Positions 40,284 to 49,571 of a stretch of 64,000 nt of DNA are shown in pieces (position 1 is the stretch's first letter; each line of letters starts with the position of its first letter). Source of the stretch: Vibrio tritonius (lineage in GTDB: Bacteria; Pseudomonadota; Gammaproteobacteria; Enterobacterales; Vibrionaceae); the NCBI RefSeq assembly GCF_001547935.1, contig NZ_AP014635.1, positions 62,001 to 126,000 of the forward strand, in the 5' to 3' direction. The translations under genes and the position numbers were made by a program. Below the pieces are notes generated by a model. That model worked only from the letters and a program-made list of their open reading frames with translations, was not told where the DNA came from and ran no database searches.

Positions 40284-42488
40284 ATGTCATCTTTTCGTCT
40301 ATCTCGAGTCGGGATGGGAGTGCTTGTTGCGCTTTCTATCGGTTCGACAATGTCTGTTCAAGCGGCCGATTCAACCACGAATAAAGACGCTCAATCGAAA
40401 GATCAGATAGAAACAATTACGGTTCACGGCTCACAAGTGGATATCGGTGGTGAATACGAAGGTGGTCAGGTAGCTCGTGCAAGTCGCGCCGGATTGTTAG
40501 GTAATGTGGATATGATGGACTCACCATTTTCCACAACCAGTTACACATCGCAATTAATCGCAGATCAACAAGCGAAAAGCGTTGCGGATGTTCTGCAAAA
40601 CGACCCAACAGTGCGTGTTGCCAAAGGTTTTGGTAACTTCCAAGAGCTGTACATGATTCGTGGCTTTAACGTTTATTCAGATGATATGACGTTAAACGGT
40701 GTGTATGGCATTTTGCCGCGTCAATTTGTGGCAACGCAAATGATGGAACGTGTCGAAGTGTTCCGCGGCGCTAATACCTTCCTAAATGGTGCTGCGCCTG
40801 GTGGCAGTGCGATTGGTGGTTTGGTTAATATCGTGCCTAAACGTGCCGGTAGTGAGCCACTGAATCGCGTTACCGTGGGGACTCAAACTGGTGGGCAAAG
40901 CTACTCATCTCTAGATTGGAGTCGTCGTTTTGGCGCTGATCAAGAAGATGGTTTACGTATTAACCTGCTAGCCCGTAAAGGTGAAGACGGTGTTGATGAC
41001 CAAGACACAGAGCTAGGTGCGATCAGCATTGGTTGGGATCATCAAGCTGATAATTGGCGCTTATCTGCCGATTTTGGTTACCAAGATAACCATATCGATA
41101 GCCCTCGTCCAAGTGTGACTCCGTATCAAGGAGTCGTTCCATCGCTACCAGATGCGTCAAGTAACTATGCTCAAGATTGGTCTTATACTGATGAGAAGCA
41201 GCTATTTGGTGTGGTTCGTGGAGAATATGACTTTAGTGATGAGACATCTGCATGGTTAGCCGTAGGTGGTCGTCATGGTAAAGAGCATAATTTATTGGGC
41301 AATCCAACAATGCAATCTGATGGAACAGTAAATATTCTGACCTATGAGAATAAGAATGAAGACAATATTGTTTCCGCAGATACAGGAGTTCGTCATAGCT
41401 TCAATACTGGTGATATTGGGCATACAGTAGTTCTTTCAGGATCTGCTTATCACGCAAGAAATGATAGTGCATATTATATGACTGATTCATATAGTGTAGG
41501 TAGTTTAAATAACTATCAACAACTGCCAGCATCTTCAAATATCAGCTGGAGTGGTGGTGATTTAGACTCTCCGAAACCGCATATGCGTACAAAATATTCA
41601 AGTGTGGCTTTGGCTGATACTTTGGCTATGTTTGATGAGCAAGTAAAATGGACTCTAGGTGCTCGGTATCAGAGAATTGATACGATAACATATGCCAACT
41701 ATGATGGTAAAAATGGTACTCGTTATGCTAAAAATGCAGTAACACCATTTACAGGAGTTGTGTATCAACCAACATTAGATTGGACACTTTATGCTAATTA
41801 CTCGGAAGCATTATTACCGGGTGAAGTCGCTCCTTCAACACATACTGTGGATGGTGCAACTCGAACAGTAACTAATGGCGGAGAGATGCTTTCTCCACTG
41901 CGTTCTCAACAGTATGAAACTGGCGCTAAATATGACAATGGCTTATATGGCGCGACGGTAAGTCTGTTCCAAATCAGCAAACCTAGTTATCGTTACTCTG
42001 GTGATACTTACACCGATAATGGCGAGCAACGTAACCGTGGTATTGAGTTGTCAGGCTTTGGTCAGGTGTTCGAACAAGTTAAAGTCTTGGGTGGTGTGAC
42101 ACTGATTGATGCTGAACTCGTTAAAACTGATGGAGGCTCGAATGAAGGTAGTAAAGTAATTGGTATTCCTGAGGTAACTGCTAATCTAAACTTAGAGTGG
42201 GCAACCCCATTTGTTGAAGGTTTAACGTTAGAAGGCCGCACTGTTTACACCGGCTCTCAATATACCGATCAAACTAACGATAACAAGCTACCGTCATGGA
42301 CTCGTTTCGATTTAGGAGCGCGTTACACCATGAAGTTGGATAATAATCCACTTACACTACGTGCTCGTGTTGAAAACGTAGCCGATAAAGATTACTGGGC
42401 ATCAGCTGGAGGTTACTCAAATACTAGTAACTATCTAGTACAGGGGGCTCCTCGTACTGTGATGATTTCAGCAAGCTACGATTTCTAA
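40284..42488 (+). CDS. fhuA: TonB-dependent ferrichrome-type siderophore receptor
   Basis: Outer-membrane receptor of 734 residues for a ferric siderophore, most likely ferrichrome given the adjacent fhuCDB. The signal peptide ends near VQAAD. A TonB-box-like ETITVHGS is near the mature N-terminus, followed by the plug domain (SVADVLQNDPTVRVAKGFGNFQELYMIRGF) and a 22-strand-type barrel ending in Phe (ASYDF). The middle section, about 41280-41900, is visibly more AT-rich in codon choice than both ends, suggesting a recombined surface-loop segment. A Fur box lies upstream, so iron-repressed expression is expected. Confidence 0.88.
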   Translation: MSSFRLSRVGMGVLVALSIGSTMSVQAADSTTNKDAQSKDQIETITVHGSQVDIGGEYEGGQVARASRAGLLGNVDMMDSPFSTTSYTSQLIADQQAKSVADVLQNDPTVRVAKGFGNFQELYMIRGFNVYSDDMTLNGVYGILPRQFVATQMMERVEVFRGANTFLNGAAPGGSAIGGLVNIVPKRAGSEPLNRVTVGTQTGGQSYSSLDWSRRFGADQEDGLRINLLARKGEDGVDDQDTELGAISIGWDHQADNWRLSADFGYQDNHIDSPRPSVTPYQGVVPSLPDASSNYAQDWSYTDEKQLFGVVRGEYDFSDETSAWLAVGGRHGKEHNLLGNPTMQSDGTVNILTYENKNEDNIVSADTGVRHSFNTGDIGHTVVLSGSAYHARNDSAYYMTDSYSVGSLNNYQQLPASSNISWSGGDLDSPKPHMRTKYSSVALADTLAMFDEQVKWTLGARYQRIDTITYANYDGKNGTRYAKNAVTPFTGVVYQPTLDWTLYANYSEALLPGEVAPSTHTVDGATRTVTNGGEMLSPLRSQQYETGAKYDNGLYGATVSLFQISKPSYRYSGDTYTDNGEQRNRGIELSGFGQVFEQVKVLGGVTLIDAELVKTDGGSNEGSKVIGIPEVTANLNLEWATPFVEGLTLEGRTVYTGSQYTDQTNDNKLPSWTRFDLGARYTMKLDNNPLTLRARVENVADKDYWASAGGYSNTSNYLVQGAPRTVMISASYDF

Positions 42489-42509
42489 TATCGTCTCCAA
42501 GCTTGATAC

Positions 42510-42540
42510 AAAAGCCAGTCCTTGTGACTGGCTTTTGTTT
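42510..42540 (+). terminator. Terminator of the receptor gene
   Basis: AAAAGCCAGTC / GACTGGCTTTT hairpin followed by GTTTA. Confidence 0.85.
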
Positions 42541-42745
42541 ATGTTGTACAGAGTTAATCTTCATAAGTTGGGAGCGTTCTCAAAAAAAAGCGCCACTGAA
42601 AATAATAAGTGTGATTTTCTATATAAAACAGCGTGTTGTAATGTGACCTTTACCCAACAAATATAATCTGTAAATCCATTCGTTTTGCTTATCATTTATC
42701 TTCTGTCCGCCATTAATTTTGATGGTAATCAATAGAGATAACAGG

Positions 42746-44293
42746 ATGAATAAAAGCACTATTTTCCGCCTTACTGCCGTGGCAGCGAGTATGATGGTTT
42801 TACCAAATGCTTGGGCAAATGTTGAAGGTTATGCCACTTTAAATGGTGGTACCACTGGTGGTGAAGGTGGCGAAGTCGTTTACGCTACGACCGGTACTGA
42901 AATTAATGAAGCAATGTGTAATCGTGCAACAGATGATACCCCGCTGATCATCTACGTCACTGGAACCATCAATCATAGTAATACAGAGAAAGTTTCCGGT
43001 AGTTGCAACACCTCGGATAGTTCTATCCAATTCAAAGGGGTAAGCAATATTTCTCTAATTGGTCAGGGCGAGGCGCTGTTTGATGAGATAGGCATTCACC
43101 TACGCGAAGCATCTAATATCATTATTCGTGATGTCCATGTGCGTAACGTTAAAAAATCAGGTTCTCCAATCTCTAATGGCGGTGATGCGATTGGTCTAGA
43201 GAAAAACGTGCATAACGTTTGGATTGACCATAATGAGCTTGAAGCCTCTGGTGGTGAAAAAGACGGTTACGATTCGTTGATTGATATGAAGGCAACAGTT
43301 CAGTATGTCACTGTTTCTTATAACTACCTTCACCATTCAGGTCGAGGTGGTCTTATCGGTTCTAGTGATAACGATACCGATAATACTTTTATAACGTTCC
43401 ATCACAACCGTTATGAGAACATAGATTCTCGCTTGCCTCTTTTACGCCATGGAACCGTTCACGCCTACAACAACTACTACAAAGACGTTTCTAAGTCTGG
43501 TATGAACCCACGCATTGGTGGGCAAATTAAGGCGGAAAACAATGTCTTTAACAATGTGCAAAACCCAATCGGCACCTTTTATACCGACGATATGGGGTAT
43601 TGGGATATCAGTGGTAACCAATTTATTGATGTGACTTGGCTGGATAATTCAACCAATCATCCTGCTGGACCTGATCCCGTCTCCACAACATCGATTACGA
43701 TTCCATACAGTTACGATCTCGACGATGCCAGTTGCATTGCCTCAGTCGTTTTAGCGACTGCCGGCAATGAGACAGACAACGCCGTATCTTCTGGTGACTG
43801 CACCACAGCCGGGGCTGATTCATCTGTAGACGATGATGCGGATACCTCATCGGATACGTCTTCAGATGCCACTGCAGATGAAAACAATGATGATTCAACG
43901 TCAAGTGATTCGAGCGATAAATCGTTAGGTGAAAACTTGTCGTTAAATGCGGGTTCTGATGGTAATGGCAAATCTCATGGTAGCTACGGGCATGTACGTG
44001 ATGGCGATACTACAACTTACTGGGCACCGAAGGGCAGCACCGGACGCGTATCGATTAAATGGTCTAGCGCACAAACCATTAATACGATTGTGATCCAAGA
44101 AGCGAACGATTTCGCAGGACAAATTACCGGCTGGCGAGTTGTCAATAATGATAATGGCGATGTGTTAGCGACAGGTTCTAGTGCTGGAACGATTTCATTT
44201 GCCGACGTAAGTTTGAAGAAAGTGAACTTTGTTATCACTTCAAGTTCAGGCCAACCAACGGTTGCTGAGTTCGAAACTTATTACGCGAACTGA
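42746..44293 (+). CDS. Secreted pectate lyase (PL1) with C-terminal discoidin-like domain
   Basis: Extracellular pectate lyase of 515 residues; I start at MNKSTIFRL, giving a signal peptide cleaved near AWA-N. The PL1 catalytic region has the NVWIDHNEL motif (WIDH) and DSRLPLLRHG, the RxPxxR motif whose arginines contact pectate. The beta-helix segment ends about residue 325. A long Asp/Ser-rich linker follows (about residues 365-395). The C-terminal ~115 residues (LSLNAGSDGNGKSHG...STGRVSIKWSS...VAEFETYYAN) look like an F5/8-type carbohydrate-binding domain. The gene suggests use of plant or algal material. It has no sugar-transport partner nearby. Confidence 0.88.
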   Translation: MNKSTIFRLTAVAASMMVLPNAWANVEGYATLNGGTTGGEGGEVVYATTGTEINEAMCNRATDDTPLIIYVTGTINHSNTEKVSGSCNTSDSSIQFKGVSNISLIGQGEALFDEIGIHLREASNIIIRDVHVRNVKKSGSPISNGGDAIGLEKNVHNVWIDHNELEASGGEKDGYDSLIDMKATVQYVTVSYNYLHHSGRGGLIGSSDNDTDNTFITFHHNRYENIDSRLPLLRHGTVHAYNNYYKDVSKSGMNPRIGGQIKAENNVFNNVQNPIGTFYTDDMGYWDISGNQFIDVTWLDNSTNHPAGPDPVSTTSITIPYSYDLDDASCIASVVLATAGNETDNAVSSGDCTTAGADSSVDDDADTSSDTSSDATADENNDDSTSSDSSDKSLGENLSLNAGSDGNGKSHGSYGHVRDGDTTTYWAPKGSTGRVSIKWSSAQTINTIVIQEANDFAGQITGWRVVNNDNGDVLATGSSAGTISFADVSLKKVNFVITSSSGQPTVAEFETYYAN

Positions 44294-44640
44294 TCCTCAT
44301 TTTGTGTCAGCGGAGCGTGGGAAGAGGATCTCCACCTCCGCTTTAGTCATTTTGTTCCTATATTTATGAATGTCTCAGCGGGTGTAATGTGGTTTTGGGA
44401 ACTACGTTCCGTATCTCATCATTTTGACAGTTTCTCGATATTCAAATGCCATCTAGCTGTATAGGATGACCTCCGTTTTATTCGGTTTTTAATTTTTTAT
44501 TTAATTTTCCGGTAATAAACAGTTTGGATGAACATGACCAAATAATCTCACTGTTGGTCGAGTTCAGCATGTCATGTCTTACATAAGCATATAAGCCGAT
44601 TGCCTTTGAGCTGTATGCGATTATCTCTGCTTTGATAACC
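44294..44640. other. Intergenic region between pectate lyase and EAL gene 1
   Basis: About 345 bases. A GC-rich hairpin AGCGGAGCGTGG / CCACCTCCGCT (44309-44342) lies after the pectate lyase and probably acts as its 3' end, though the T run is weak. The rest is AT-rich and holds the promoter of the EAL gene. Confidence 0.45.
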
Positions 44641-45393
44641 ATGAATCATCTTATTGAACAACAGAACGACGAATGTGTGGTATATCGCCCTAATGGCGAA
44701 GTGTTACTGGCTTTGATGGGATCGTTACAGCCGGTGTATGGCCCTGATAAGAAAAGTATTTACTGTTTTGAGTATTTTTCTGAAGTCTCATTTAACCGTG
44801 GTGAAGAGTACGGCTGTGGCAACCCTTTCCTTGAAATGGATGAACAATGCATGCGCAAGTTGGTGTTATGCCAGCTAAAACATGGTGCTCAATTTGTTAA
44901 GCAGTACCATCAAAAAGTGTCATTCAACGTGGATTTGGAAGACCTCAGTAACAATGAGTTCGTTGCAGAACTACTCGAACTCTCTTCAGACAATTTAATT
45001 TTAGAATTGAATGGGTATTATCTCGACTCTAGCGAAGCTCCAGCATTTATCAGCAATATAAAGGCATTGAAGCGCAGAGGCGTGGAGTTGTGGCTTGATG
45101 CTTATGATCCAAGAAATCCTCGGCACAACCAGTTTCTAAAACTAAAATTATGGGACGGCGTTAAACTTAACCCCGATTTTTCTATCACTTTTATTCATAA
45201 CAAAGCCCCATTGAGCCTGTTTGCTAAGCTGAGAGCTTATGTCGAAAAAATCATCTTAACTGACGTTACTCGTCCAGCAGGAGAACAGTCGGCTCAAATT
45301 AATCAACTCTATTCACAAGGAAATTACTATGGCTACCCAACAGCCATGGGTGATATGGAAGAGTTTTTCATTTCAGATCGCCAACATGCGTAA
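44641..45393 (+). CDS. EAL-domain protein with degenerate active site
   Basis: A 250-residue protein consisting only of an EAL-type fold, the family that degrades cyclic-di-GMP. ATG 44641 is preferred to the TTG at 44632. Signature positions are partly lost: EAL becomes EYF, the Glu of the metal site is ELN, the DDFG block reads LDAYDP, and the late EGVE is replaced by LTDVTRP. The lysine in GVKLNPD and the Gln-Gly of SQGNYYGYP remain. It is therefore probably catalytically weak or inactive and may bind c-di-GMP or a partner. It is clearly paralogous to the next EAL gene. Confidence 0.8.
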   Translation: MNHLIEQQNDECVVYRPNGEVLLALMGSLQPVYGPDKKSIYCFEYFSEVSFNRGEEYGCGNPFLEMDEQCMRKLVLCQLKHGAQFVKQYHQKVSFNVDLEDLSNNEFVAELLELSSDNLILELNGYYLDSSEAPAFISNIKALKRRGVELWLDAYDPRNPRHNQFLKLKLWDGVKLNPDFSITFIHNKAPLSLFAKLRAYVEKIILTDVTRPAGEQSAQINQLYSQGNYYGYPTAMGDMEEFFISDRQHA

Positions 45394-45726
45394 TATTATT
45401 AAGTAAAATATTTTTAGAGTTATTACTCATACTAATGATTATTAACATCGTTGTTTTGATGGTTATTCAAATGATATCATATATATGTGTCTGTCTAATT
45501 TAGTTTCTCGCAATATGTAAGCTTACAATTAACCATAATAATATCTGTCACTTATAGTGAGTGAATCTAATATCTCTACTTAAACGTCATAATTTTGCTT
45601 ATGTGTCAAAATGGCGACACTTAAGAAAGTCATTCATAAAAATGTACTTTTGATGTTTTATCTGTAAAAGAGAAACGCCTCTCAGTAGAGTGCTATTCAC
45701 AATATCTATAACTGGAAGTTTAATTT
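45394..45726. other. AT-rich promoter region with inverted repeats
   Basis: About 330 bases between the two EAL genes. It holds a 13-bp palindrome TCACTTATAGTGA (45548-45560) and the inverted repeat CTTATGTGTC-N8-GACACTTAAG (45598-45625, 9 of 10 paired), placed about 100 bases before EAL gene 2. They are candidate operators, perhaps for the AraC regulator whose broken gene follows. No binding partner is proven. Confidence 0.4.
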
Positions 45727-46536
45727 ATGGAATACCTATTTAAATTCTATAACGACAGATGCATTATTCTTGATCGTGATTGCCAAGAATTGGCGGCATT
45801 TGAATTTTGTTTGCAGCCAATTTTTCGACCAAAGAATAAGTCAGTTTATGCATTTGAGTTATTATCCAAGGTACATTTTCACTCAGGTGAGTACTATGCT
45901 AACGATGACTTTTTTGACAGTATAGATGATAACTTCATGAAAGAATTGCTGATTCTACAGATGTCTTATGCTGCAGAACATCTAGTTGAATCGGATATCA
46001 AGCTAACATTTAACATTCCAGTATCCTGCTTATACGATGGTGAGTTCATCAAGCGCTTGATCAATAATCGTCGAGGTAATTACGTCATTGAAGTAGGCGA
46101 TATTGCTTCTTACATTCCATCAAAAGATCTCATTAATAACCTTAAATCTTTGAAATCATCGGGTATTGAGGTGTGGTTAGATGAGTATGATGTGAGCCAA
46201 AAAGAGAACAACCAATGTTTAGATATTTTTCCATGGGACGGCATCAAAGTAGATAAGAACTTCCTCTACTTTATTGGTGACGAAGTGAAACTGTCTCCTT
46301 TGGTTGGTATTTTAAAACTCTACACTTCTAAAGTGATTGTAGAAGGCGTAGAAACCAACTTTCAGCGAAACTTTGTAATTCTAAACAATACCTTGGCTCA
46401 AGGTTACTTCTATTCTTATCCAGTAGATTTTGCTCAAGCAAATCGTATGATCCAAGAACAACAGATTCACCTAGAGTCCAGTTCAAATCATCAAGAGTTA
46501 TCCACTCAAAATACCCTTAAGCCTGTGATTTTATAA
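45727..46536 (+). CDS. EAL-domain protein (putative c-di-GMP phosphodiesterase)
   Basis: A 269-residue single-domain EAL protein, paralogous to the previous gene. Key positions are better kept: FELLSKV for the EAL motif, asparagine in TFNIP, Glu in YVIEVGD, WLDEYDV in place of DDFG, lysine in GIKVDKN, the full VEGVET, and AQGYFYSYP. So it may be an active phosphodiesterase, with the DDFG change (DE) leaving doubt. No membrane segment or sensory domain. Its stop is immediately followed by the start of a ToxT-like AraC gene (now broken), suggesting an original EAL-AraC operon. Confidence 0.82.
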   Translation: MEYLFKFYNDRCIILDRDCQELAAFEFCLQPIFRPKNKSVYAFELLSKVHFHSGEYYANDDFFDSIDDNFMKELLILQMSYAAEHLVESDIKLTFNIPVSCLYDGEFIKRLINNRRGNYVIEVGDIASYIPSKDLINNLKSLKSSGIEVWLDEYDVSQKENNQCLDIFPWDGIKVDKNFLYFIGDEVKLSPLVGILKLYTSKVIVEGVETNFQRNFVILNNTLAQGYFYSYPVDFAQANRMIQEQQIHLESSSNHQELSTQNTLKPVIL

Positions 46537-47580
46537 ATGTATTTAGCGACTCATATTCAAGATAAAGTGATCAATGAGTCTATTTATGTTACGCGATACA
46601 ATTTTGTTCGCATCGATAATGCGCAAGGGTTCATTGCTCACAACAATGAAGTGATCGCACATAATAGCCATGATGGGCTCATTTTTATTCCAGCTTACTC
46701 ATCAGTTGGAATTTCCATGTGTATACCCAAATGACCTCAAGATGCAGACTTCAGAGCTTCATCAACGAGCACAGGTCAAGCTCAATTACGGAAGGAATGG
46801 TTATTCCCTTTCAACGTAATTGAGCGCGGAAATGGGCTTGTTGATGAGCTCCCAAGGGGCGAGTTGTATTCGCTCCTATGCTGCGTTACTGATTTTCTAC
46901 GTAGAATAACTATGTATTCAAATCAGTGCCTTGCCTAAGAGCGAATACATTCTCGCTGAAACCGCATCTTGAGGTTACTTGGGTATAAAATCGATGAGAG
47001 CAAAGATATTGTAATACAGAATATTTCTTTATCTCATCCAGAGTTTGAAGAGTATGTTCAGCAGCTCTCGCTAAATAAGCTGCCTAAAATATTTGGTTAT
47101 AAAATAGAAGGTGGCCAAGCCATTGATATTTACAATGAGCTCATTTTGTTATCCAAAGAAAAGAGAATACTGATTTATCGGTCACTTTTATTGCCGTTTA
47201 TTCGAGAGGTGGCGAAAGAGTGCAATATTCTTTATCAGCCTCGCCACAAGATAGAAGTCGATAGAATGGATGCAGTGCTCAGTGTATTACAAGCGGATTT
47301 AGGGCGAGATTGGCATATGAAGGATGTGGCTAATGAAATCGCGGTATCAGAGATGACGTTGTATCGGATTTTATCTAATGCCGGCACTCGTTTTAATAAG
47401 CTACTCAATTCATTGCGTTTAAAAGAGGCCTTTGTTCGTATTCACCGTGGAGAACAGGCAACTCAAGTCGCTACAGAGTGTGGATTTAAACACTACTCCT
47501 ATTTCTCTCGAGTGTTTAAAGAGCATTATGGTATCGCACCATCAGAGGTAAAAAAGCAGAGTTTTCTTATCTCTGAGTAA
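46537..47580 (+). pseudogene. ToxT-like AraC-family regulator, disrupted by a MITE
   Basis: N-terminal part 46537-46723 and C-terminal part 46988-47580 are one gene split by the 262-bp element at 46724-46985. Removing the element and one TA copy joins ATG TGT to AAA ATC in frame and gives about 259 residues, close to ToxT length. The C-terminal half has the two helix-turn-helix motifs (MKDVANEIAVSEMTLYRILSNAG and VATECGFKHYSYFSRVFKEHYG). The N-terminal half resembles the ToxT/UreR-type cupin. The C-terminal piece could still be made alone from a TTG start as a DNA-binding fragment. Inactivation is inferred. Confidence 0.88.
46724..46985. mobile_element. 262-bp MITE, copy 1 (inside AraC gene)
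   Basis: Terminal inverted repeats of about 22 bp: TACCCAAATGACCTCAAGAT at the left and its near complement ATCTTGAGGTTACTTGGGTA at the right. Flanked by TA on both sides, the target duplication of IS630/Tc1-mariner-type elements. It encodes no transposase. Several internal inverted repeats (GAGCTTCATCAAC/GTTGATGAGCTC, CTCAATTACG/CGTAATTGAG, GTATTCGCTC/GAGCGAATAC, ACTGATTT/AAATCAGT) give it a long branched fold. About 95% identical to the copy at 53457-53718, with no indels. Confidence 0.93.
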
Positions 47581-47586
47581 CGGAAA

Positions 47587-47614
47587 GAAAAAAGCCCTTA
47601 AAATTAAGGGCCTT
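47587..47614 (-). terminator. Terminator of yicC
   Basis: On the minus strand AAGGCCCTTA / TAAGGGCTTTTTT with a T run. It may also serve the AraC remnant in the opposite direction. Confidence 0.82.
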
Positions 47615-47640
47615 GAGGATACTTTAGAACTGGTTGGAAT

Positions 47641-48507
47641 TTATTCGATATTCTGAATCTGCTCACGCATCTGTTCAATAAGCACTTTGAGTTCCACGCC
47701 TGAAGCAGTGATATCCGTGCTGATAGATTTTGACGCTAGTGTGTTCGATTCACGGTTGAATTCTTGCATCATGAAATCTAAACGGCGGCCACATGCGCCA
47801 CCTTTTTTCAGGATGTTGCGAGCCTCTTTCACATGCGAATCTAAACGGTCTAACTCTTCAGCGACATCGGATTTTTGTGCCAATAGGATCATTTCTTGCT
47901 CAATACGCGTTGGATCCATTTCCACTTTCGCTTCTTCGAATTTAGTGGTGAGGCGTTCACGTTGCCATTCTAGGATTTCTGGCATGCGCGCTCGAACCTT
48001 GACGACCTCTTCGCTAATCGCAGTGAGGCGTTGTTCAATCAACTCTTTCATGTTGGCGCCTTCACGGCCTCGAGCTTCAATAAATTCCGTCACGGCCTCG
48101 TCGAATGCTTCTAGCAGTGCTTTGTTGATCACATCCATATCTTGCTCAGGTGTTTCCATAACCCCTTGCCATTGCATGACTTGGAATGGATTAATGCGAC
48201 TAAGCTCACCGGTCATATGCATGATTTGGTTTGCGGCTTTAATCACTTGCTCTGCAAGGGCTTCATTGATGATTAAATCGCTTTGTGCGGCTTGGTTGGC
48301 TTCGAATCTTAGGCTGCATTCCACTTTACCGCGCGCTAAACGTTGGCGAAAACGTTCGCGCAGTACAGGCTCTAGACCGCGGAACTGTTCTGGTAAACGG
48401 AAGTAGGTTTCCAAATAACGCTGGTTAACCGAACGAATTTCCCAAACGGCACTGCCCCAGTCACCTTTCACTTCTTTGCGTGCATACGCGGTCATGCTGT
48501 AAATCAT
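47641..48507 (-). CDS. yicC: YicC-family endoribonuclease
   Basis: Cytoplasmic protein of 288 residues, matching E. coli YicC in length; the family has been described as an endoribonuclease. I start at MIYSMTAYAR, the conserved N-terminus, with AAGGAC upstream, rather than 11 codons earlier. The C-terminal block KGGACGRRLDFMMQEFNRESNTLASKS is the family signature. It is divergent from rph, as in many gamma-proteobacteria. Confidence 0.94.
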   Translation of the reverse strand: MIYSMTAYARKEVKGDWGSAVWEIRSVNQRYLETYFRLPEQFRGLEPVLRERFRQRLARGKVECSLRFEANQAAQSDLIINEALAEQVIKAANQIMHMTGELSRINPFQVMQWQGVMETPEQDMDVINKALLEAFDEAVTEFIEARGREGANMKELIEQRLTAISEEVVKVRARMPEILEWQRERLTTKFEEAKVEMDPTRIEQEMILLAQKSDVAEELDRLDSHVKEARNILKKGGACGRRLDFMMQEFNRESNTLASKSISTDITASGVELKVLIEQMREQIQNIE

Positions 48508-48720
48508 CAATGTGTCCTTAGCTTCAAACTTAAAAGGCAATTTCTAAACTTTGCTCATAGTAACATAGATTGTTGCCAAGGAATTAGCTTACCGATTTGG
48601 CACTGATGAAGGAAAAGGGATTTCTGCAATTGTGCTTGTTCATAGGGTAGGAAGCGCTAGGAAATTCCGCTATAATCTGCGCCCAATCGATTACATCTCA
48701 CCCAACTAAGGCAGAGAATT

Positions 48721-49437
48721 ATGCGTCCAAACAACCGCGCGGCTGATCAAGTACGTCCTATTAAAATCACTCGCAATTACACCGCTTATGCAGAAGGTTC
48801 TGTGTTGGTAGAGTTTGGTAATACCAAAGTGCTCTGCAATGCAACGGTTGAAGAGAGCGTGCCACGTTGGCTTAAAGGTCAAGGTAAAGGTTGGGTGACC
48901 GCTGAATATGGCATGTTGCCACGCGCAACGCATTCACGTACTCGCCGTGAAGCCGCCAGCGGCAAGCAGGGTGGACGTACCATGGAAATTCAACGATTGA
49001 TCGCACGTAGCTTGCGAGCGGTGGTTGACCTTGAAACCATGGGGGAAATCATGATTACCGTTGACTGTGATGTTATCCAAGCAGATGGCGGCACTCGTAC
49101 AGCATCAATCACAGGTGCATGTGTGGCCATGGCCGATGCGTTTGCTCTATTGGTTAACAACGGCAAGTTAAAGAAAAACCCAATGAAAGGTTTAGTGGCT
49201 GCAGTTTCTGTGGGTATCTTGGGTGACGACGTGTTGTGTGACCTAGAGTATGTTGAAGACTCTAATGCAGATACCGACATGAACGTGGTGATGACTGAAG
49301 AGGGTAAGATGATTGAAATTCAGGGCACCGCAGAGGGTGAACCGTTCAGTCATGAGCAGTTAATGCAATTATTAGAGAGCGCCAAGAAAGGCATTGCTGA
49401 TATTGTTCAAGTGCAAAAAGAGGCACTGGCCAGTTAG
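48721..49437 (+). CDS. rph: Ribonuclease PH
   Basis: Phosphorolytic 3'-5' exoribonuclease that trims tRNA 3' ends, 238 residues. The conserved N-terminus [13 protein letters not shown], the [10 protein letters not shown] segment, the [15 protein letters not shown] substrate-binding stretch and [19 protein letters not shown] are all present. It is complete to the C-terminal helix and not frameshifted as in E. coli K-12. It is followed by pyrE after an attenuator-like hairpin. Confidence 0.97.
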   Translation: MRPNNRAADQVRPIKITRNYTAYAEGSVLVEFGNTKVLCNATVEESVPRWLKGQGKGWVTAEYGMLPRATHSRTRREAASGKQGGRTMEIQRLIARSLRAVVDLETMGEIMITVDCDVIQADGGTRTASITGACVAMADAFALLVNNGKLKKNPMKGLVAAVSVGILGDDVLCDLEYVEDSNADTDMNVVMTEEGKMIEIQGTAEGEPFSHEQLMQLLESAKKGIADIVQVQKEALAS

Positions 49438-49442
49438 TTTTT

Positions 49443-49477
49443 AAAAATAGCTCCTTATTTAAGGGGCTATTTTTTTG
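49443..49477 (+). terminator. Terminator/attenuator between rph and pyrE
   Basis: AAATAGCTCCTT / AAGGGGCTATTT hairpin followed by a T run. In enterobacteria pyrE is controlled by UTP-sensitive attenuation at this place; the same control is inferred here. Confidence 0.82.
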
Positions 49478-49571
49478 CGTTTTTCTCACCACCAGGGGGA
49501 AATGGTTTGGACGCCATCCGGTGGTGGGAACACATTCAAAGAGCACATTAGGTAGAAAGAGAGAGATTAAA

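Noticed and set aside
42590..42670. CRP site upstream of the pectate lyase
   Set aside because: Only single TGTGA half-sites are present, without the symmetric TCACA partner.
46969..47580. Independent 203-residue AraC-type gene starting at TTG
   Set aside because: The first six codons (46969-46986) lie in the MITE right end and its TA duplication. Joining to the left part across the element gives a complete AraC protein, so it is better described as the 3' part of a split gene; expression of the fragment stays possible.
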